Notes: a model not told the origin generated them from the sequence alone. DNA of 64,000 nucleotides from Diacronema lutheri (GCA_019448385.1 JAGTXO010000010.1:620001-684000), one strand, 5' to 3'. Positions 1 to 10,641 are shown, counted from the first letter of the stretch. A program made the numbers and translations.

Positions 1-1055
1 TCGTCGCCCAACGCGGCGTTGCCGAGCTCGACGTCGATGGGCACGACGCGCGCGCGCGCCCTGGCTGTGGGCACGCGCGGGCACGTGCTGCATGGCCCAC
101 CACCCTTTGGTGGCGCCGCCGGCGCGGGAGACGCGGGCAAAATGTGCTCGAAGAGGAATTCGTCCATCCGGACCGCGCGGAATGAGTTGGCCGCCGCCTG
201 CAGCACGTCGGTCGCCTTCACGCCGTTGAGGAGCTCGGCGATGCCGGCGGCGGCGGAGATGCCGTCGAGGCGCTTGAAGACGCTGTGCGAGAGGCGCGGG
301 CGCAACGCAGGCCACGCCGCCGTCAATACGGCGAGCGCGGCGAGCAGCACACCGGACGCGACGTGGTAGGCGTGGACCTCGGTGTCGATCGCAGCGTCGG
401 CGAGCATCGCCGCGCTGAAGAAGCCAAAGGCGACGGCGGCGGTGTGCCACAATCGAGCGAGCGAGCCGCGCACGAGCACGTGCAACATCACGCCGGCAAA
501 CGCGCAGCCACCCGCGATCGTGAATGCGCTGATCGCGCCTCGCGCGCACGCGCTCTCGCGGCCGGCCGCGCTCGCCTCAAAGCACGCGCGCGCAACGCGC
601 CAGTGCCGGAGCTGCAAGGCACGTAGCATCTCGTTCAGCGCGACGGCCAGCAGCATCACGGCGTACAGGCCGGCGCACGCGCGCGTGCCGCGCACGTCGT
701 GCGGCTGCAGCGCGAGCGAGAGCATTGTCACGCCCGGCAAGACGAGGAGCGTGGCCCAGCGCGGCGGGACGAGGGCGGTGGCGTAAGCGGTGCCAACCCA
801 AACGATGCTCGCCATGACGAGCAGCGCGCCGCCCGAGATGATCGGCAGCTGCACCCGCCGCCATCGCCGCCTGCGCATCGCGAGCAGCGCCGCGATACGC
901 GCGTGCACGCTCCGCGCCGACTCGTGCTGCGCGTCGCTGAGGTGCAGGCGACGCGCGTGAGCGCGAAGCGCAGCAGCAACTTGCGCCGATCCGGCCGCGC
1001 CCGGGCGCGCCGCGGGTGCGGCCTGGGCCGGCGGCCGTCGTCTCGCCGGGAGCAT
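1..1055 (-). CDS. Multi-pass membrane protein, probable TM-linker part of a TIR-like 'SHSW' protein (3' part outside window)
   Basis: This frame is open from an ATG at 1055 to the left edge (over 350 residues), so the C-terminus is missing. After a basic, Ala/Arg-rich N-terminus come about six hydrophobic helices, for example around LPIISGGALLVMASIVWVG, ACAGLYAVMLLAVALNEML and AYHVASGVLLAALAVLTAAW. The helices are followed by a soluble linker (GISAAAGIAELL, then AAANSFRAVRMDEFLFEHIL) and, at the very edge, VPIDVELGNAALGDD. From memory of algal proteins, a linker of this kind precedes a TIR-like domain beginning DAFVSHSW, which would lie just beyond position 1. The linker also resembles the one in the fusion gene at 54359-58863. 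That the frame is coding is well supported by its helices and high GC at third positions. Family membership is inference. A short intron near positions 60-130 cannot be excluded. The gene is divergent from the receptor-like gene at 1395. Confidence 0.55.
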   Translation of the reverse strand, partial: MLPARRRPPAQAAPAARPGAAGSAQVAAALRAHARRLHLSDAQHESARSVHARIAALLAMRRRRWRRVQLPIISGGALLVMASIVWVGTAYATALVPPRWATLLVLPGVTMLSLALQPHDVRGTRACAGLYAVMLLAVALNEMLRALQLRHWRVARACFEASAAGRESACARGAISAFTIAGGCAFAGVMLHVLVRGSLARLWHTAAVAFGFFSAAMLADAAIDTEVHAYHVASGVLLAALAVLTAAWPALRPRLSHSVFKRLDGISAAAGIAELLNGVKATDVLQAAANSFRAVRMDEFLFEHILPASPAPAAPPKGGGPCSTCPRVPTARARARVVPIDVELGNAALGD

Positions 1056-1394
1056 TCCGATTCGACCGACGGCAGCGGCGTCGCCACGTCGTGAGTATAT
1101 GCCGGCAAATGTTGTGAGTATCCGCACATAGTCTGGCCCACCGCGGTGAGCGTGTGTTTGGGAAGTGAAGGCTGCCCGGGGGGCAGGCGCCGACGGCAAG
1201 GCTCATGCATGGACAGCCAGCAGCGCATCTCGCGGTCGCAGCGACATGGCCCGCCGAACCCGCCGAGCACTGTTGCTGCGGCCTGTTCACCGCGCCTCGG
1301 TGACCGCTGGCCTTAAGCATACCAACAATCATCTAATCATTCGGCCGGGCCGATTCCCTTAGTCAACATTTCCTTTTGGCCGCGGCTTGGAGTC
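1056..1394. other. Divergent intergenic region, nothing specific recognised
   Basis: These 339 bases separate two start codons facing away from each other and presumably hold both promoters. I see no repeat, RNA gene or recognisable binding site. The minus-strand frame of the left gene stays open upstream of its chosen ATG, so a more upstream start there is possible. Confidence 0.4.
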
Positions 1395-4300
1395 ATGAAT
1401 GTGGCCGCCACGCCAACGGCGAGGGCGCCGCGCCGTCGCGCCGCGCGCGCGGCGGCCGTGCTCGCGCTCGCCTCGCTCGGAGGCGCGACGAACACGTCGC
1501 AGTCGGTCAGCATCTTTGAGCAATGCGCGCGCGCGGACGCCGCCGGCGCGTTTGCCGCACGGCTCGCGAGCGCCGAGCTCATCTGCGCGTGCGGCTCGTC
1601 GCTCGCGACGCCGCTCTTCCAGTTGGTGCCGTTCGCGTACGCTGAGCTCGGCCGCGTCACATACTCGCCCACTGGCTCGACCGTCGGCGTGAATTCCGTC
1701 GCGCGCGCGCTCGTCGACTTTGCGGGAACGGAAGCGCTCGTGAGCGCCAGCGTGTACAACGAGTTTCCGGACCTGCGGCTGCACCCGTTCCTCGCGTCGG
1801 CGGTCGTGCCGATCGTCAATCTGCCCGAGCTCGAGCGCGCCGGGCTGAGCCTCGTCCTTGGCCGCGATGTCTTACCGCGCATCTTCCTGGGCGACGTGCA
1901 CCGGTGGGACGATCCGTCGATTCTTGCGCTGCAGGAGGGCGGCGCCGCCGGGCTGGCGGCGGCGCTGCTCGCCAACCGGACGGGCGACGCGGCGGAGATC
2001 CGCGTGGTCGTGCGCGACGACGGCTCGGGCACGTCCGAGATCTTCACGCGCGCGCTCTCGAGTTTCTCGCCTGACTTTGCCGCGCGGATCGGCGGCAAAG
2101 CAACACTCGACTGGTGTGAGGACGGGATGGAGGCGCTCCGCTGCCCGTCGACGGCCGGAGGCTCGGACAACATCGCGCCGACGGACACGGGCTCGGCGCC
2201 GTTCTACGTCGCCGGACAGTGCGTGGCCAATGGCGCGAAGCGCAACTGCTTCGGCGCGTCGGGCGAGTGCGAGGGCGTGGCGTGGGAGCTCTCGTCCGGC
2301 TACCGCACGTCGGGCGCGGTCACGTGCAACAAGACAGCGCACGGCGGGCGCGCGTGGCGCTACTGGCGCGGCTGGACGAACGCGGGCGTGGCGGCGGCGG
2401 TGCTCGCGCAGAGCGGCTCGATCGGCTACGCGTCGCTCGCCGACGCGCTTGCGTACGGCGTGCAGCGCGCGTCCCTCGTCAACCGCGCGGGCCAGGCCGT
2501 AACGGCTGGTAGCGACTCGGTCTCGTTCGCGCTGCTCGAGCTCGGCGGGCAGATCATCGAGGACGGCTCGGCGGATCTGAATGATCTGAGCGGCCTCTAC
2601 GTGTGGCCTATCGTCGGGGTCTCCTACCTAGTGCTGCGCTCGGGCGTTGACCAGCGCACGCTCGAGCCACGGATGGCAGACGCGCCCGACATGTTCGCGT
2701 GCGACGTGCGCGCGCGCACGCTCGACTTCCTCGAGTGGCTGCTGCTCTCGCCGACAGCGATCGCGGCGGGAGAGCAGCTCGGATATACGATGATGCCCGA
2801 GTTCATCGCGCGCAACGTCGCGGCTGACATGCGCGCGCAGAGCTACTGCGACGCGGCCGCGCCGCGTCGCGTGCGCCTCCCGCCGGCCGCGACACCCGCC
2901 CTCGTCTACACGGCCGACGAGTCACACGCGCTCGCGACCGCACTCATCGCGGCGGCGCGCGCGCTGCCCGAACTTGGCGTGTGGGAGCCCGAGATCGTCT
3001 ACGGGCGCGCGCTGCCGCTCTCGCGCCTGCAGCCCGTCGCGGGCGAGCCGGAGGCTCGCGTCGGCGTGAGCGTCGGCATCTCCACGTTTGCGCAGCACAA
3101 CGGCGAGGGCGCGGGCGGCGCGGGTGGCGCGGGTGTGGGCGTCGTTGCCGCGCCGCTCTACATGTCGGGCGTCGTGCCGCTCTACCACCTGACGCGCCGC
3201 GCGGCGGGTGCGGCCGCGCCCGAGCCGGCGGTCGTGGCGGAGGAGCACATCGACGTCACGATGTCGCTCGCGCAGCTCGCAGACGTCCTTTTGGGCCGAA
3301 TCGCGACGTGGCGCGAGATCGAGCCAAGTCTGCCGGCGACAAACATCACGATTGTGTTCCACACCGCCGACTCGGAGGCGACGCGCACGGTCACGCACGC
3401 GCTCTCGCACGTGAACGCCGAGTTTGCGGCCGCCATCGGCGAGCGCGAACGATGGCTGCCGGCGCACTTGCGCGCGCTCGGCGAGCGCGTCGTCCTCGCG
3501 TCGACGGCCGCCGACGTGGTCGCGGCGGTGGCAAACACTGTCTCTTCGATCGGCCTCCTTGCCGTGCCATCCGCGCCCGCCGGCTCCGCGCCGCAGTATG
3601 CACGCCTCTCGCACGCGACGGGCGCGCCGCCCGTCACCTTCTCCGTCGCGTCGCTCGGCGCGTGCTACGCCGACGTCGCGCGCATCAACCACACGTCGGT
3701 CGGGCTCGGGCGCGCATTCGTCACATACGGCGAATTGCATTCCGAGGTCGTCGGCTGCTGGCCGCTCGCCACGTCGTACGCCGTCGTGCTGCACGAGACG
3801 CTTGTCGGGCAGTCGCGCTGCCTGCCAACCGATGCGCGCGCCGGCACGGGCCCGAGTGCGGCGCTGCGCTTTGCCGAGTGGATGCTCGCGAGCGACGCGG
3901 TCGCGCGCGGGATGGAGGAATATGGCGTTGCGGTCGCGCCCGCCGCCGTGCGCGCCGCTTCGCTCGCACGCACGCTCGCGCACGACTGCAACCCGCGCAA
4001 CGCGGGCGCGAGCGAGCCGAGCGCTCAGGCGACGACGACGACGACCGTGCTCTCGCAACCATCGGAGACGCTCTACACGACGCCGGTGATCGTGGTCGCG
4101 GCGTGCCTGATGCTGCTCATCTGGTGCGCTGCCGCGGCCGCGCACCATTACCGCCGTAGCTTTCTCCGCCTGCAGGCGGCGCTCGCCCGAGCGCCGCCCG
4201 AGGACCTTGTGATCATCTCCGACCCGGGCGCCGACTTGGACGACGAGATGGCGATGATCATGGCGCGCTTCCTCGAGGAGAACCACTACATCCGGCTGCG

Positions 4301-7300
4301 CGCGGTGATCGCCAACCTGCGCCCCGAGAAGGAGCGCGCACGCCTCGTGCGCGGCACGCTCGATCTGCTTGGCATGCAGCACGTGAACGTCGGGATCGGA
4401 ACGGACGGAGGCAGCCTCACGCACACGGATCTCTTCTCGCCGACCGCGCCGTACATCACGCCGCTGCTCTCAATGCGGATGCTCGCGCTCGAGCCGGGGC
4501 GCGCGCTGCTCTACCGCACGTTGCGCGCGGCCGCCGACGGCTCGCTGACGCTGCTGTGCATCTCGTCGCAGAAGGACGCGGCGCTCTTCTTGCGCGACAA
4601 CGCGCAGCTGTGCGCCGCCAAGCTCAAGCACGTCGTCGTGATGGGCGGCCTCGACGTCGACGCGAGCAAGGCGAGGGGCGTGCTCACGCCCGACACGGCG
4701 CACAACAACACGTTTGACAAGGCTGCGTCCGACTTCTTCCATCGCCGCTGCCACGAGCTCAGCGTGCCGCTCACCATCGTGACGCGCCACGCAGCGTACG
4801 CGGCGCCCGTGCTGCGCGAGATCTACGACCACTTGGCGCAGTCGGGCTCGCCGATTGGCTGGCGGCTGCGCAAGGTGCAGCGCGACTCGATCGAACGTCT
4901 CTGGCGCCGCGCGTGCTCGCCGCCGGGCTCCCTCGAGCGCGAAGGCCTGCCCGAGCGATGCGACGCGCGCTGGTTCTCGCGCACGTTCTGCGGCAGCGAG
5001 CTCGCGACCGCGGACCGCGCGCACGACGACCCCGTGTGGGACCTGGTCGTCTCGTTCAACATGTACGACGTGATCGCGCTGCTCGCGTGCAGCCCCGCGC
5101 TCTCCGCGCAGCTCTTCGAGCCCGTGCTCGTCGAGCTGCCGCCGCCGCGCGGCGCGCGCGGCGGCAGCGCGCCGCCGGGCGGTGCGGCTGACCGGTCCGC
5201 GCGTGGCTCGCGGCGCTCGACCGTGTCGAGCAGTCTGCTCGCGCGCGCGTCGGTGCCTTTCAAAGTGCCGCAGCTCCTGGTGTCGCGGCCGTCAGCGGGC
5301 GACCGCGCGAGCAGCCGGGCGAGCGCGCGCGTGAGCCACCAGGAGCCACCAAAGTCGCAGTCGGGCTCGCCGCGCTCGCCCAGGCTCGCCTCCGCCGGCT
5401 CGGCGGCGGTTGCCGAGCCGCGGCGCGCGGCGTTGCCCGCCGTTCGGCTCATCGGGCGATCAGCCGAGGTGCACGGCATCAAGTCGGTCGCCGATCTGCG
5501 CATCTTCATCCACCGCGGCATCGCGCGCGGTATCGGCGCGCAGAGCGAGTTCTCCACGCAGGAGCACGTGCTGTACGCGACGGTCAACTCTCCACTCCGC
5601 GTCGGCACCGTCCCGTCGCTGCTGCTGCTGCGCGCGCTCACCGAGTACAACCTCCTTAGCTGCGTCGCAGTGCTCGCCTTCGAGTCGCCCCGCGCCGGCG
5701 CGCAGCCGCCGCCGCTCGCGCACGCGCGCCCACTTTTTCAGCGCGCGGCGAACCGCCGGACGCGCGAGCGCGAGCGGCAGCAGGCGTCGCTCTCACACCA
5801 GTCAAGCGATTTTGATCTCAGTTCGCACCTGGGAGACGGCGCGCAGCCGCCGCCGCCGCCACCGCCGCCGCTCGCAGCGGTGCGCGAGGCGGCCGAATCG
5901 GCGCGGCAGAGCCTCGCCGCGGATGCTGACGCGACGTCGGCCACGGACGGCGGCGGACAAGGCGGCGGCGGAGAAGGCGGCAGCGGCGCGCGCCTCAGCA
6001 CGCCCGTGCTCGAGATGGCCAACGCGCTCGGCCTCAGCGCAAAGGCGCCGGTGCTCACGTTTGACGAGTACGCCGGCCTGAGCGCGCACGAGAGCGCCGA
6101 GGCCGAGCTCGCGATGCTGCGCGAGACGTACGCGCGCGCGCCGCCGACCGGCATGCGCCTCGTGCTCCCCGAGGTGCCGCCGCTCATCGCGCTCTTCTCG
6201 AAGCGCCATCCGCTCCTCTTCCGCGAGAAGACGGAGGTCGTCATCTTCCTCGGAGCGCTGCGCCCGCCGCCCGCCGGCGCAAATGCCGCCGACGCCAACG
6301 CGAGTGGCGGCGGCGCGCACGGCGCGCCCGCGCGCGACGCGGAGCTGCGCGCCTCATCGAGCGTGGCGGGCACGGGCGCGTCGCTTGCCGACGAGGGGCG
6401 CGCGTCCGCGCAGGAGGTGTCGAACGGGTTGGGCAGCGGCCTCAAGTGGGCGCGCTCGTTGCGCGTGATGGGCAGCCTGCGCGTTGGCGAATCCGAGGCG
6501 AGCGGCCACGGCTCGCAGCACGGCGCAGCATCCGACGCGGTGGACGACGACGGCTCGGACGGCGTGCACGGCGCACGGCGCGACGGCGCGCGCGAGCTCG
6601 ATGTCTCCGCTGAGCTGCCGGCGTGCATGGGCGGCGCGGGCAGCTGGCACCACCAAGCGGCGGCGGACGTGCTCGCGCAGCAGTGCAAGCTCCTAGGCAT
6701 CCCCATGCTCCTCCTCCCGCCCGCCCTCGTCTACGGACCGTGCGCGCTGCCGCCGTCAGCATTTGAGGCGCTCCGGCACGTCGGCGGCGGGCGGACGGCC
6801 GAACGCGCGTACGAGCACGTGCGCGGCGCGATGGACGGCGTGTGGGCGACGGCGCTCGCGGAGGAGGCGGCGGCGCTCGCGCGGCTGCGCCGCACGGCGA
6901 CGACCGAGCCGACGCGCCGCAGCGTCCGGAGCGAGGCGAGCGCCGCCGGCACCGGCGGCGTCGCGTCCGAACCCGGCTCGCGCCCGCTTTCGCAGCAGCC
7001 GTCCACGATGGCGGCAAGCGCGCGCGCGACGCTGAGTGAGGCGACTGCGCCACTCACCGAGCTGCTCGACACGATGCGCGCGAGCATCGCGTCCGCCGTG
7101 CAGCGGCCGGGGTCGCTGGTCACGCCCAACGCCACTGCTAGCACCGGTGCAGGCGCGCTCGCGCCCGGCGACTCGGTGTCGGCCCTGCCGTGGACGCGCG
7201 CGCGCTTCCTCGCCATGTACGTCGATCCGCTCGTGCCCGCGCCGTGGTCTAGCGCACCCGGCCCCAGCGCGAGCGGCTCGCCCGACTCGCGGCGCGCGCG

Positions 7301-8621
7301 CTCGAGGGTGTACCCCTTCGCGCCGCGCCCGACCGCACGGCCGACGCCCGCGGCGGCGGAGTCGGCTGGTACAGAGCTTGGTTCGATGCACGAGTTGGCG
7401 CTCGCACTCGACGGGCACGAGAGCGCGCTCGACGGCGCCGACGCCGATCAGGACGCGCCGGGCTTCGTGTGGCCATACCTCGACCGCGTGGGCACGGAGG
7501 GCGCCATGCTGCTCATTGCGGCGAGTCGTAAGATGTGTGCGCACTACTTTGAGGTCGCTTCCGCAGTGCAGGTGCGCGGCACGATGCACGTCGAGCTCGG
7601 GCTGCGCGTTGCGACGGCGGTCGGCGCACGCGCGCCGCCGGTCGAAGTCTCGCCGGCGCACGCGCGCCGGAGCACGCCGTCGCCGAGCGGCAAGCTGCCG
7701 CGCCCGAGCGGCCGCGCGCCGTCCCGCGCGCAGTCCGGCGCGCAGTCCGGCGCCGAGTCCGCGTCGAGCGGCGCGCCGTCGGCAGACGGGTATGCGCGCG
7801 AGATGGGCGTCTTTATGACGCGGCTGATGCTCAAGGCCGCCACGTTCAATTCGTCGCACTACTCGAGCTCCTCGTCGTCGTCGTCGTTGTCGCACAGCGC
7901 GACGCCGCGCGCGCGGGCCGAGACGGACTCTGACGCCAGTGTGGGGCCACAGACCGGCGCGGGCAGCACAGCCGGCGGTGGCGGCAGGTCGGCGCCGTTG
8001 CCGACGACGCCGCACCGCACGCCCGCACAAGGGCGCCGGTCGAGCCGCGAGCGTGCGGGCCCGTCGCTCGCGCTGGGCAGCGGCGCGAGCGCAACGCCGA
8101 GCGTCGAACTCCTCGGCCCGCTCGACATGCCGGCGAGTGTGGACGTGTGGCGCGCGGCGCGGCAGTTTGTCTGGCGCGTCGAGGTACACGACTCTTACTG
8201 CGCGCCTACGACGATCCGGTGCGGCGGGCTGGGCGACTTTGAGCTGTCGGACGAGCTGCCCGCGTGGTTGCACGTGAACGTCGAGGTCAGCCGGCGCGGG
8301 CGCGCGAGCGGTCGCTTGTCGCGCACGTCATCATGGCTTGGCCTCGGGACCATCGCACGGCTGCGCAGTGCGCTTGGCGCGGGCAAGGGCGGCGCGGCCG
8401 ATGGCGAGAGTGGCGGAGAAGACGCGGAGAGCGATGCGCCGGACGGGCTCGAAGGTTCGCCGGGCTCGCGCGGGCTGCAGACGGTGGCGCAGAGCCAGAA
8501 GCTCACCGCGGCCAACGAGGAGCGCGAGAACGCGAGGCTGGAGGAGATCATGCGGACAGCGCACGCAACGTTGGCGCCGGGTGGACCGCGAAGCCTGCGC
8601 TCGATGCGGGCGTCCATGTGA
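1395..8621 (+). CDS. Receptor-like protein: two PstS-like domains, one TM helix, tandem nucleoside-hydrolase-like domains
   Basis: Intron-free, 2,408 residues. A basic N-terminus and hydrophobic stretch (AAAVLALASLGGA) look like a signal peptide. Residues about 60-470 resemble PstS-type phosphate-binding proteins: IFLGDVHRWDDPSI, then IRVVVRDDGSGTSEIFTRAL, the ligand-loop signature. A second, more degenerate copy spans about 500-880 (LLGRIATWREIEPSLP, ITIVFHTADSEATRT). A single membrane helix lies at about 895-918. Beyond it, at 935-1245, is a nucleoside-hydrolase domain: DPGADLDDEMAMIMARFL (metal-binding Asp cluster near 943), GIGTDGGS, HVVVMGGLD, PDTAHNNTFDKAA and FNMYDVIALLA. A diverged second copy is spread over about 1360-2080 between low-complexity linkers and lacks the Asp cluster. 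A Ser run lies near 2156. Predicted topology: binding domains outside or lumenal, hydrolase domains in the cytosol. The ligand and substrate are unknown. Confidence 0.85.
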   Translation: MNVAATPTARAPRRRAARAAAVLALASLGGATNTSQSVSIFEQCARADAAGAFAARLASAELICACGSSLATPLFQLVPFAYAELGRVTYSPTGSTVGVNSVARALVDFAGTEALVSASVYNEFPDLRLHPFLASAVVPIVNLPELERAGLSLVLGRDVLPRIFLGDVHRWDDPSILALQEGGAAGLAAALLANRTGDAAEIRVVVRDDGSGTSEIFTRALSSFSPDFAARIGGKATLDWCEDGMEALRCPSTAGGSDNIAPTDTGSAPFYVAGQCVANGAKRNCFGASGECEGVAWELSSGYRTSGAVTCNKTAHGGRAWRYWRGWTNAGVAAAVLAQSGSIGYASLADALAYGVQRASLVNRAGQAVTAGSDSVSFALLELGGQIIEDGSADLNDLSGLYVWPIVGVSYLVLRSGVDQRTLEPRMADAPDMFACDVRARTLDFLEWLLLSPTAIAAGEQLGYTMMPEFIARNVAADMRAQSYCDAAAPRRVRLPPAATPALVYTADESHALATALIAAARALPELGVWEPEIVYGRALPLSRLQPVAGEPEARVGVSVGISTFAQHNGEGAGGAGGAGVGVVAAPLYMSGVVPLYHLTRRAAGAAAPEPAVVAEEHIDVTMSLAQLADVLLGRIATWREIEPSLPATNITIVFHTADSEATRTVTHALSHVNAEFAAAIGERERWLPAHLRALGERVVLASTAADVVAAVANTVSSIGLLAVPSAPAGSAPQYARLSHATGAPPVTFSVASLGACYADVARINHTSVGLGRAFVTYGELHSEVVGCWPLATSYAVVLHETLVGQSRCLPTDARAGTGPSAALRFAEWMLASDAVARGMEEYGVAVAPAAVRAASLARTLAHDCNPRNAGASEPSAQATTTTTVLSQPSETLYTTPVIVVAACLMLLIWCAAAAAHHYRRSFLRLQAALARAPPEDLVIISDPGADLDDEMAMIMARFLEENHYIRLRAVIANLRPEKERARLVRGTLDLLGMQHVNVGIGTDGGSLTHTDLFSPTAPYITPLLSMRMLALEPGRALLYRTLRAAADGSLTLLCISSQKDAALFLRDNAQLCAAKLKHVVVMGGLDVDASKARGVLTPDTAHNNTFDKAASDFFHRRCHELSVPLTIVTRHAAYAAPVLREIYDHLAQSGSPIGWRLRKVQRDSIERLWRRACSPPGSLEREGLPERCDARWFSRTFCGSELATADRAHDDPVWDLVVSFNMYDVIALLACSPALSAQLFEPVLVELPPPRGARGGSAPPGGAADRSARGSRRSTVSSSLLARASVPFKVPQLLVSRPSAGDRASSRASARVSHQEPPKSQSGSPRSPRLASAGSAAVAEPRRAALPAVRLIGRSAEVHGIKSVADLRIFIHRGIARGIGAQSEFSTQEHVLYATVNSPLRVGTVPSLLLLRALTEYNLLSCVAVLAFESPRAGAQPPPLAHARPLFQRAANRRTRERERQQASLSHQSSDFDLSSHLGDGAQPPPPPPPPLAAVREAAESARQSLAADADATSATDGGGQGGGGEGGSGARLSTPVLEMANALGLSAKAPVLTFDEYAGLSAHESAEAELAMLRETYARAPPTGMRLVLPEVPPLIALFSKRHPLLFREKTEVVIFLGALRPPPAGANAADANASGGGAHGAPARDAELRASSSVAGTGASLADEGRASAQEVSNGLGSGLKWARSLRVMGSLRVGESEASGHGSQHGAASDAVDDDGSDGVHGARRDGARELDVSAELPACMGGAGSWHHQAAADVLAQQCKLLGIPMLLLPPALVYGPCALPPSAFEALRHVGGGRTAERAYEHVRGAMDGVWATALAEEAAALARLRRTATTEPTRRSVRSEASAAGTGGVASEPGSRPLSQQPSTMAASARATLSEATAPLTELLDTMRASIASAVQRPGSLVTPNATASTGAGALAPGDSVSALPWTRARFLAMYVDPLVPAPWSSAPGPSASGSPDSRRARSRVYPFAPRPTARPTPAAAESAGTELGSMHELALALDGHESALDGADADQDAPGFVWPYLDRVGTEGAMLLIAASRKMCAHYFEVASAVQVRGTMHVELGLRVATAVGARAPPVEVSPAHARRSTPSPSGKLPRPSGRAPSRAQSGAQSGAESASSGAPSADGYAREMGVFMTRLMLKAATFNSSHYSSSSSSSSLSHSATPRARAETDSDASVGPQTGAGSTAGGGGRSAPLPTTPHRTPAQGRRSSRERAGPSLALGSGASATPSVELLGPLDMPASVDVWRAARQFVWRVEVHDSYCAPTTIRCGGLGDFELSDELPAWLHVNVEVSRRGRASGRLSRTSSWLGLGTIARLRSALGAGKGGAADGESGGEDAESDAPDGLEGSPGSRGLQTVAQSQKLTAANEERENARLEEIMRTAHATLAPGGPRSLRSMRASM

Positions 8622-8779
8622 GGCAACGAGGAGCCGGCACGGACACGCCTCGTGAGTCGTGCTGAGCCATCGGGAGTGACTATGAATAACGTCTTATTCT
8701 TTTTTGATTTTTCGCTGTTCCAACAGTCAGCACAGTGAAGTGATTGTGCAACGTCCGTACAACGGTTGCGGACCCCGCG

Positions 8780-10641
8780 ATGCCGCTCCAGGCCGCGTTC
8801 GCGCAGGTCGACGCCGCGGATGGCGAGCCGCCAGTCAACCCGAAGACGCTCCCCGTGCCGGGCTTCGTCGTGAAGACGTGCGCGATGGCCGATAGCCAGA
8901 AGTGGTTCATCAACTGCTGCGCGCACGAGATCGTCGACCGGCCGCTTGCCAACGGGAGCATGGAGCCGGTCGACGACACCTATCTCGACTCGTGGAACCT
9001 GGCCAACGTGCAGGTGCCGCTGCACGTGTGCTCGAAGCGCACGACTGTCGACCACGCGGGCGAGACCTCTATTGCAATCGACGTCGTCTTCAATCCTGCA
9101 CTTACCAAGCGCGCGACCGCGCCGGGCTCCAAGGCGGCCGGTGCGTTCCAGGAGCACATGGCCAAGCTCGCGCTCAACCACGCGGCCAAGGAGTATGGCG
9201 TGCGACTCGACAAGCACCACAAGGTGATCCGCGCGACATACAAGGGCGGACGCGGCGACGGCAGCCTGCCCGTGCCCATCCCCGAGCTCGTCGCGATGGA
9301 GCGCGAGCAGATGGCCCGCGCGCTCGGCCGCGACACCCCGGCGACCGCCGGCGCAGCGTCCGCGCACCGGCAGCAGCCGCCGCAGGCGCAGGCGGCGAGC
9401 GGTAGGCGCCTAGTGCAGGAGTTTGACAGCTGGGAGGAGGCGGAGCGCGCGAGCGTGGCGCGCAAGGTTGGCGCTAAAGCTCAGCCCGCTCGGCCCGCTG
9501 CATCGAGCGAGGGCAAGGAACACGCCGACACGCGTCTGGCGCCGCCTGGCGGCGCACGGACGGGCGGCGGCCCGCGCGCCGCGGCGCATGCGCTGAAGTC
9601 GGGCTTCTTGAACGCGAGCGCGGGCGCGCTCTACCCCAACGGCTCGACCGAGGGCACGCCCGCCAAGAACGCGGGCGACCCTCTCGGCTGGATGCCCGAC
9701 AAGCTGCGCTCACGCGTCCAAACCGTCGACACCGCGACGATGAGCGATGAGGAGCAGCTCCGGCTGATGCGCGTGCACGCGGGGCTGGAGGAGGATCCAA
9801 AGGTATGCCGCGCCGCGCCGCCGTGCGACCGGCCAGTCAGCTGCGCGCCGCGCTGTGGCACGCGAGCTGAGCCGCTGAGCGGCGCGTGCGCGACACGCGC
9901 CGTGCCGCGGCGTCCGACCGATCACGTGAGCCGGCGCAGAAGGTGGCAGCGCGCAAGGCGCGCGAGAAGGCGGCGGAGGAGCACAAGATGTGGGCGCAGG
10001 TGAAGGAGGCGCTCCCCTCCAAGGAGGAGCTTGACCGCATCGCAAAGGACACGGACCCTGAGGAGTTCCTCTCCGAGCTTCGGCTCGTCTCGGAGAACAT
10101 GGCGAACGCCGAGCGCTCCGCTGGGCTCGCCGCGGCGGCTGCGGCGGGCGACGCCGTCCCCGGCAAGCATGTGGGCGCGCCGCGTGAGCAGCCGAGCGTC
10201 AGCTTCGCCAAGCCGGGCTTCTTGACAAACGGCAGCGCGCACGGCTCGGCGGTGCGACCCGCCGCCGCGCCGCCTGGCGCCGCGCCGCCTGGCCACGTAG
10301 CGGCGCGCGAGCCTCAGTATACGCTCAGTGGCGAGTCGCGCGAGCTCGAGCTGCTGGTCAAGCTGCCAGACGTCGAGCACATCTCCGCGCTCGAGCTCGA
10401 TATCTCAGCCGAGCTCGTGCGCGCCCCTTTCCCCCAGTTTGGCTGCCGGCGACGGCGCCCCACGTCACGCGCCCTTCGCCGCGCGTGCCCGTTCCCGCCC
10501 TTTTTCGCGCAGGTGATCCTGCGCGCGCCAGGTGACATTGAGCTTAACCTGGCGCTGCCCAGGCGAATCGACGAGGACGCGTGCGAGGCCAAGTTCTCGA
10601 AGAAGCGACGAGAGCTCCGGCTGACCATGCCTGTCCGATGA
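8780..10641 (+). CDS. PIH1-domain protein (axonemal dynein preassembly factor family)
   Basis: Three exons: 8780-9802, 9940-10416, 10513-10641 (542 residues, GT-AG introns, all phase 0). Exon 1 carries the PIH1 N-terminal domain, recognisable from FVVKTCAMADSQKWFINCC, VPLHVCSKRTTVDHAGE and IDVVFNPA, then AALNHAAKEYGV-like text and the PIPELVAM end. Exon 2 is linker with a charged coiled stretch. Exons 2 and 3 together encode the C-terminal CS-like domain: YTLSGESRELELLVKLPDV, then, across the last splice, DISAEL joined to VILRAPGDIELNLALP, and FSKKRRELRLTMPV. PIH proteins (PIH1D1, PIH1D2, Kintoun/DNAAF2, PIH1D3) act with HSP90/R2TP in cytoplasmic assembly of axonemal dynein arms. Which subtype this is cannot be said. 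The splice sites are supported by restoring the CS domain. The ATG at 8780 is preferred over an in-frame GTG at 8744. Confidence 0.88.
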
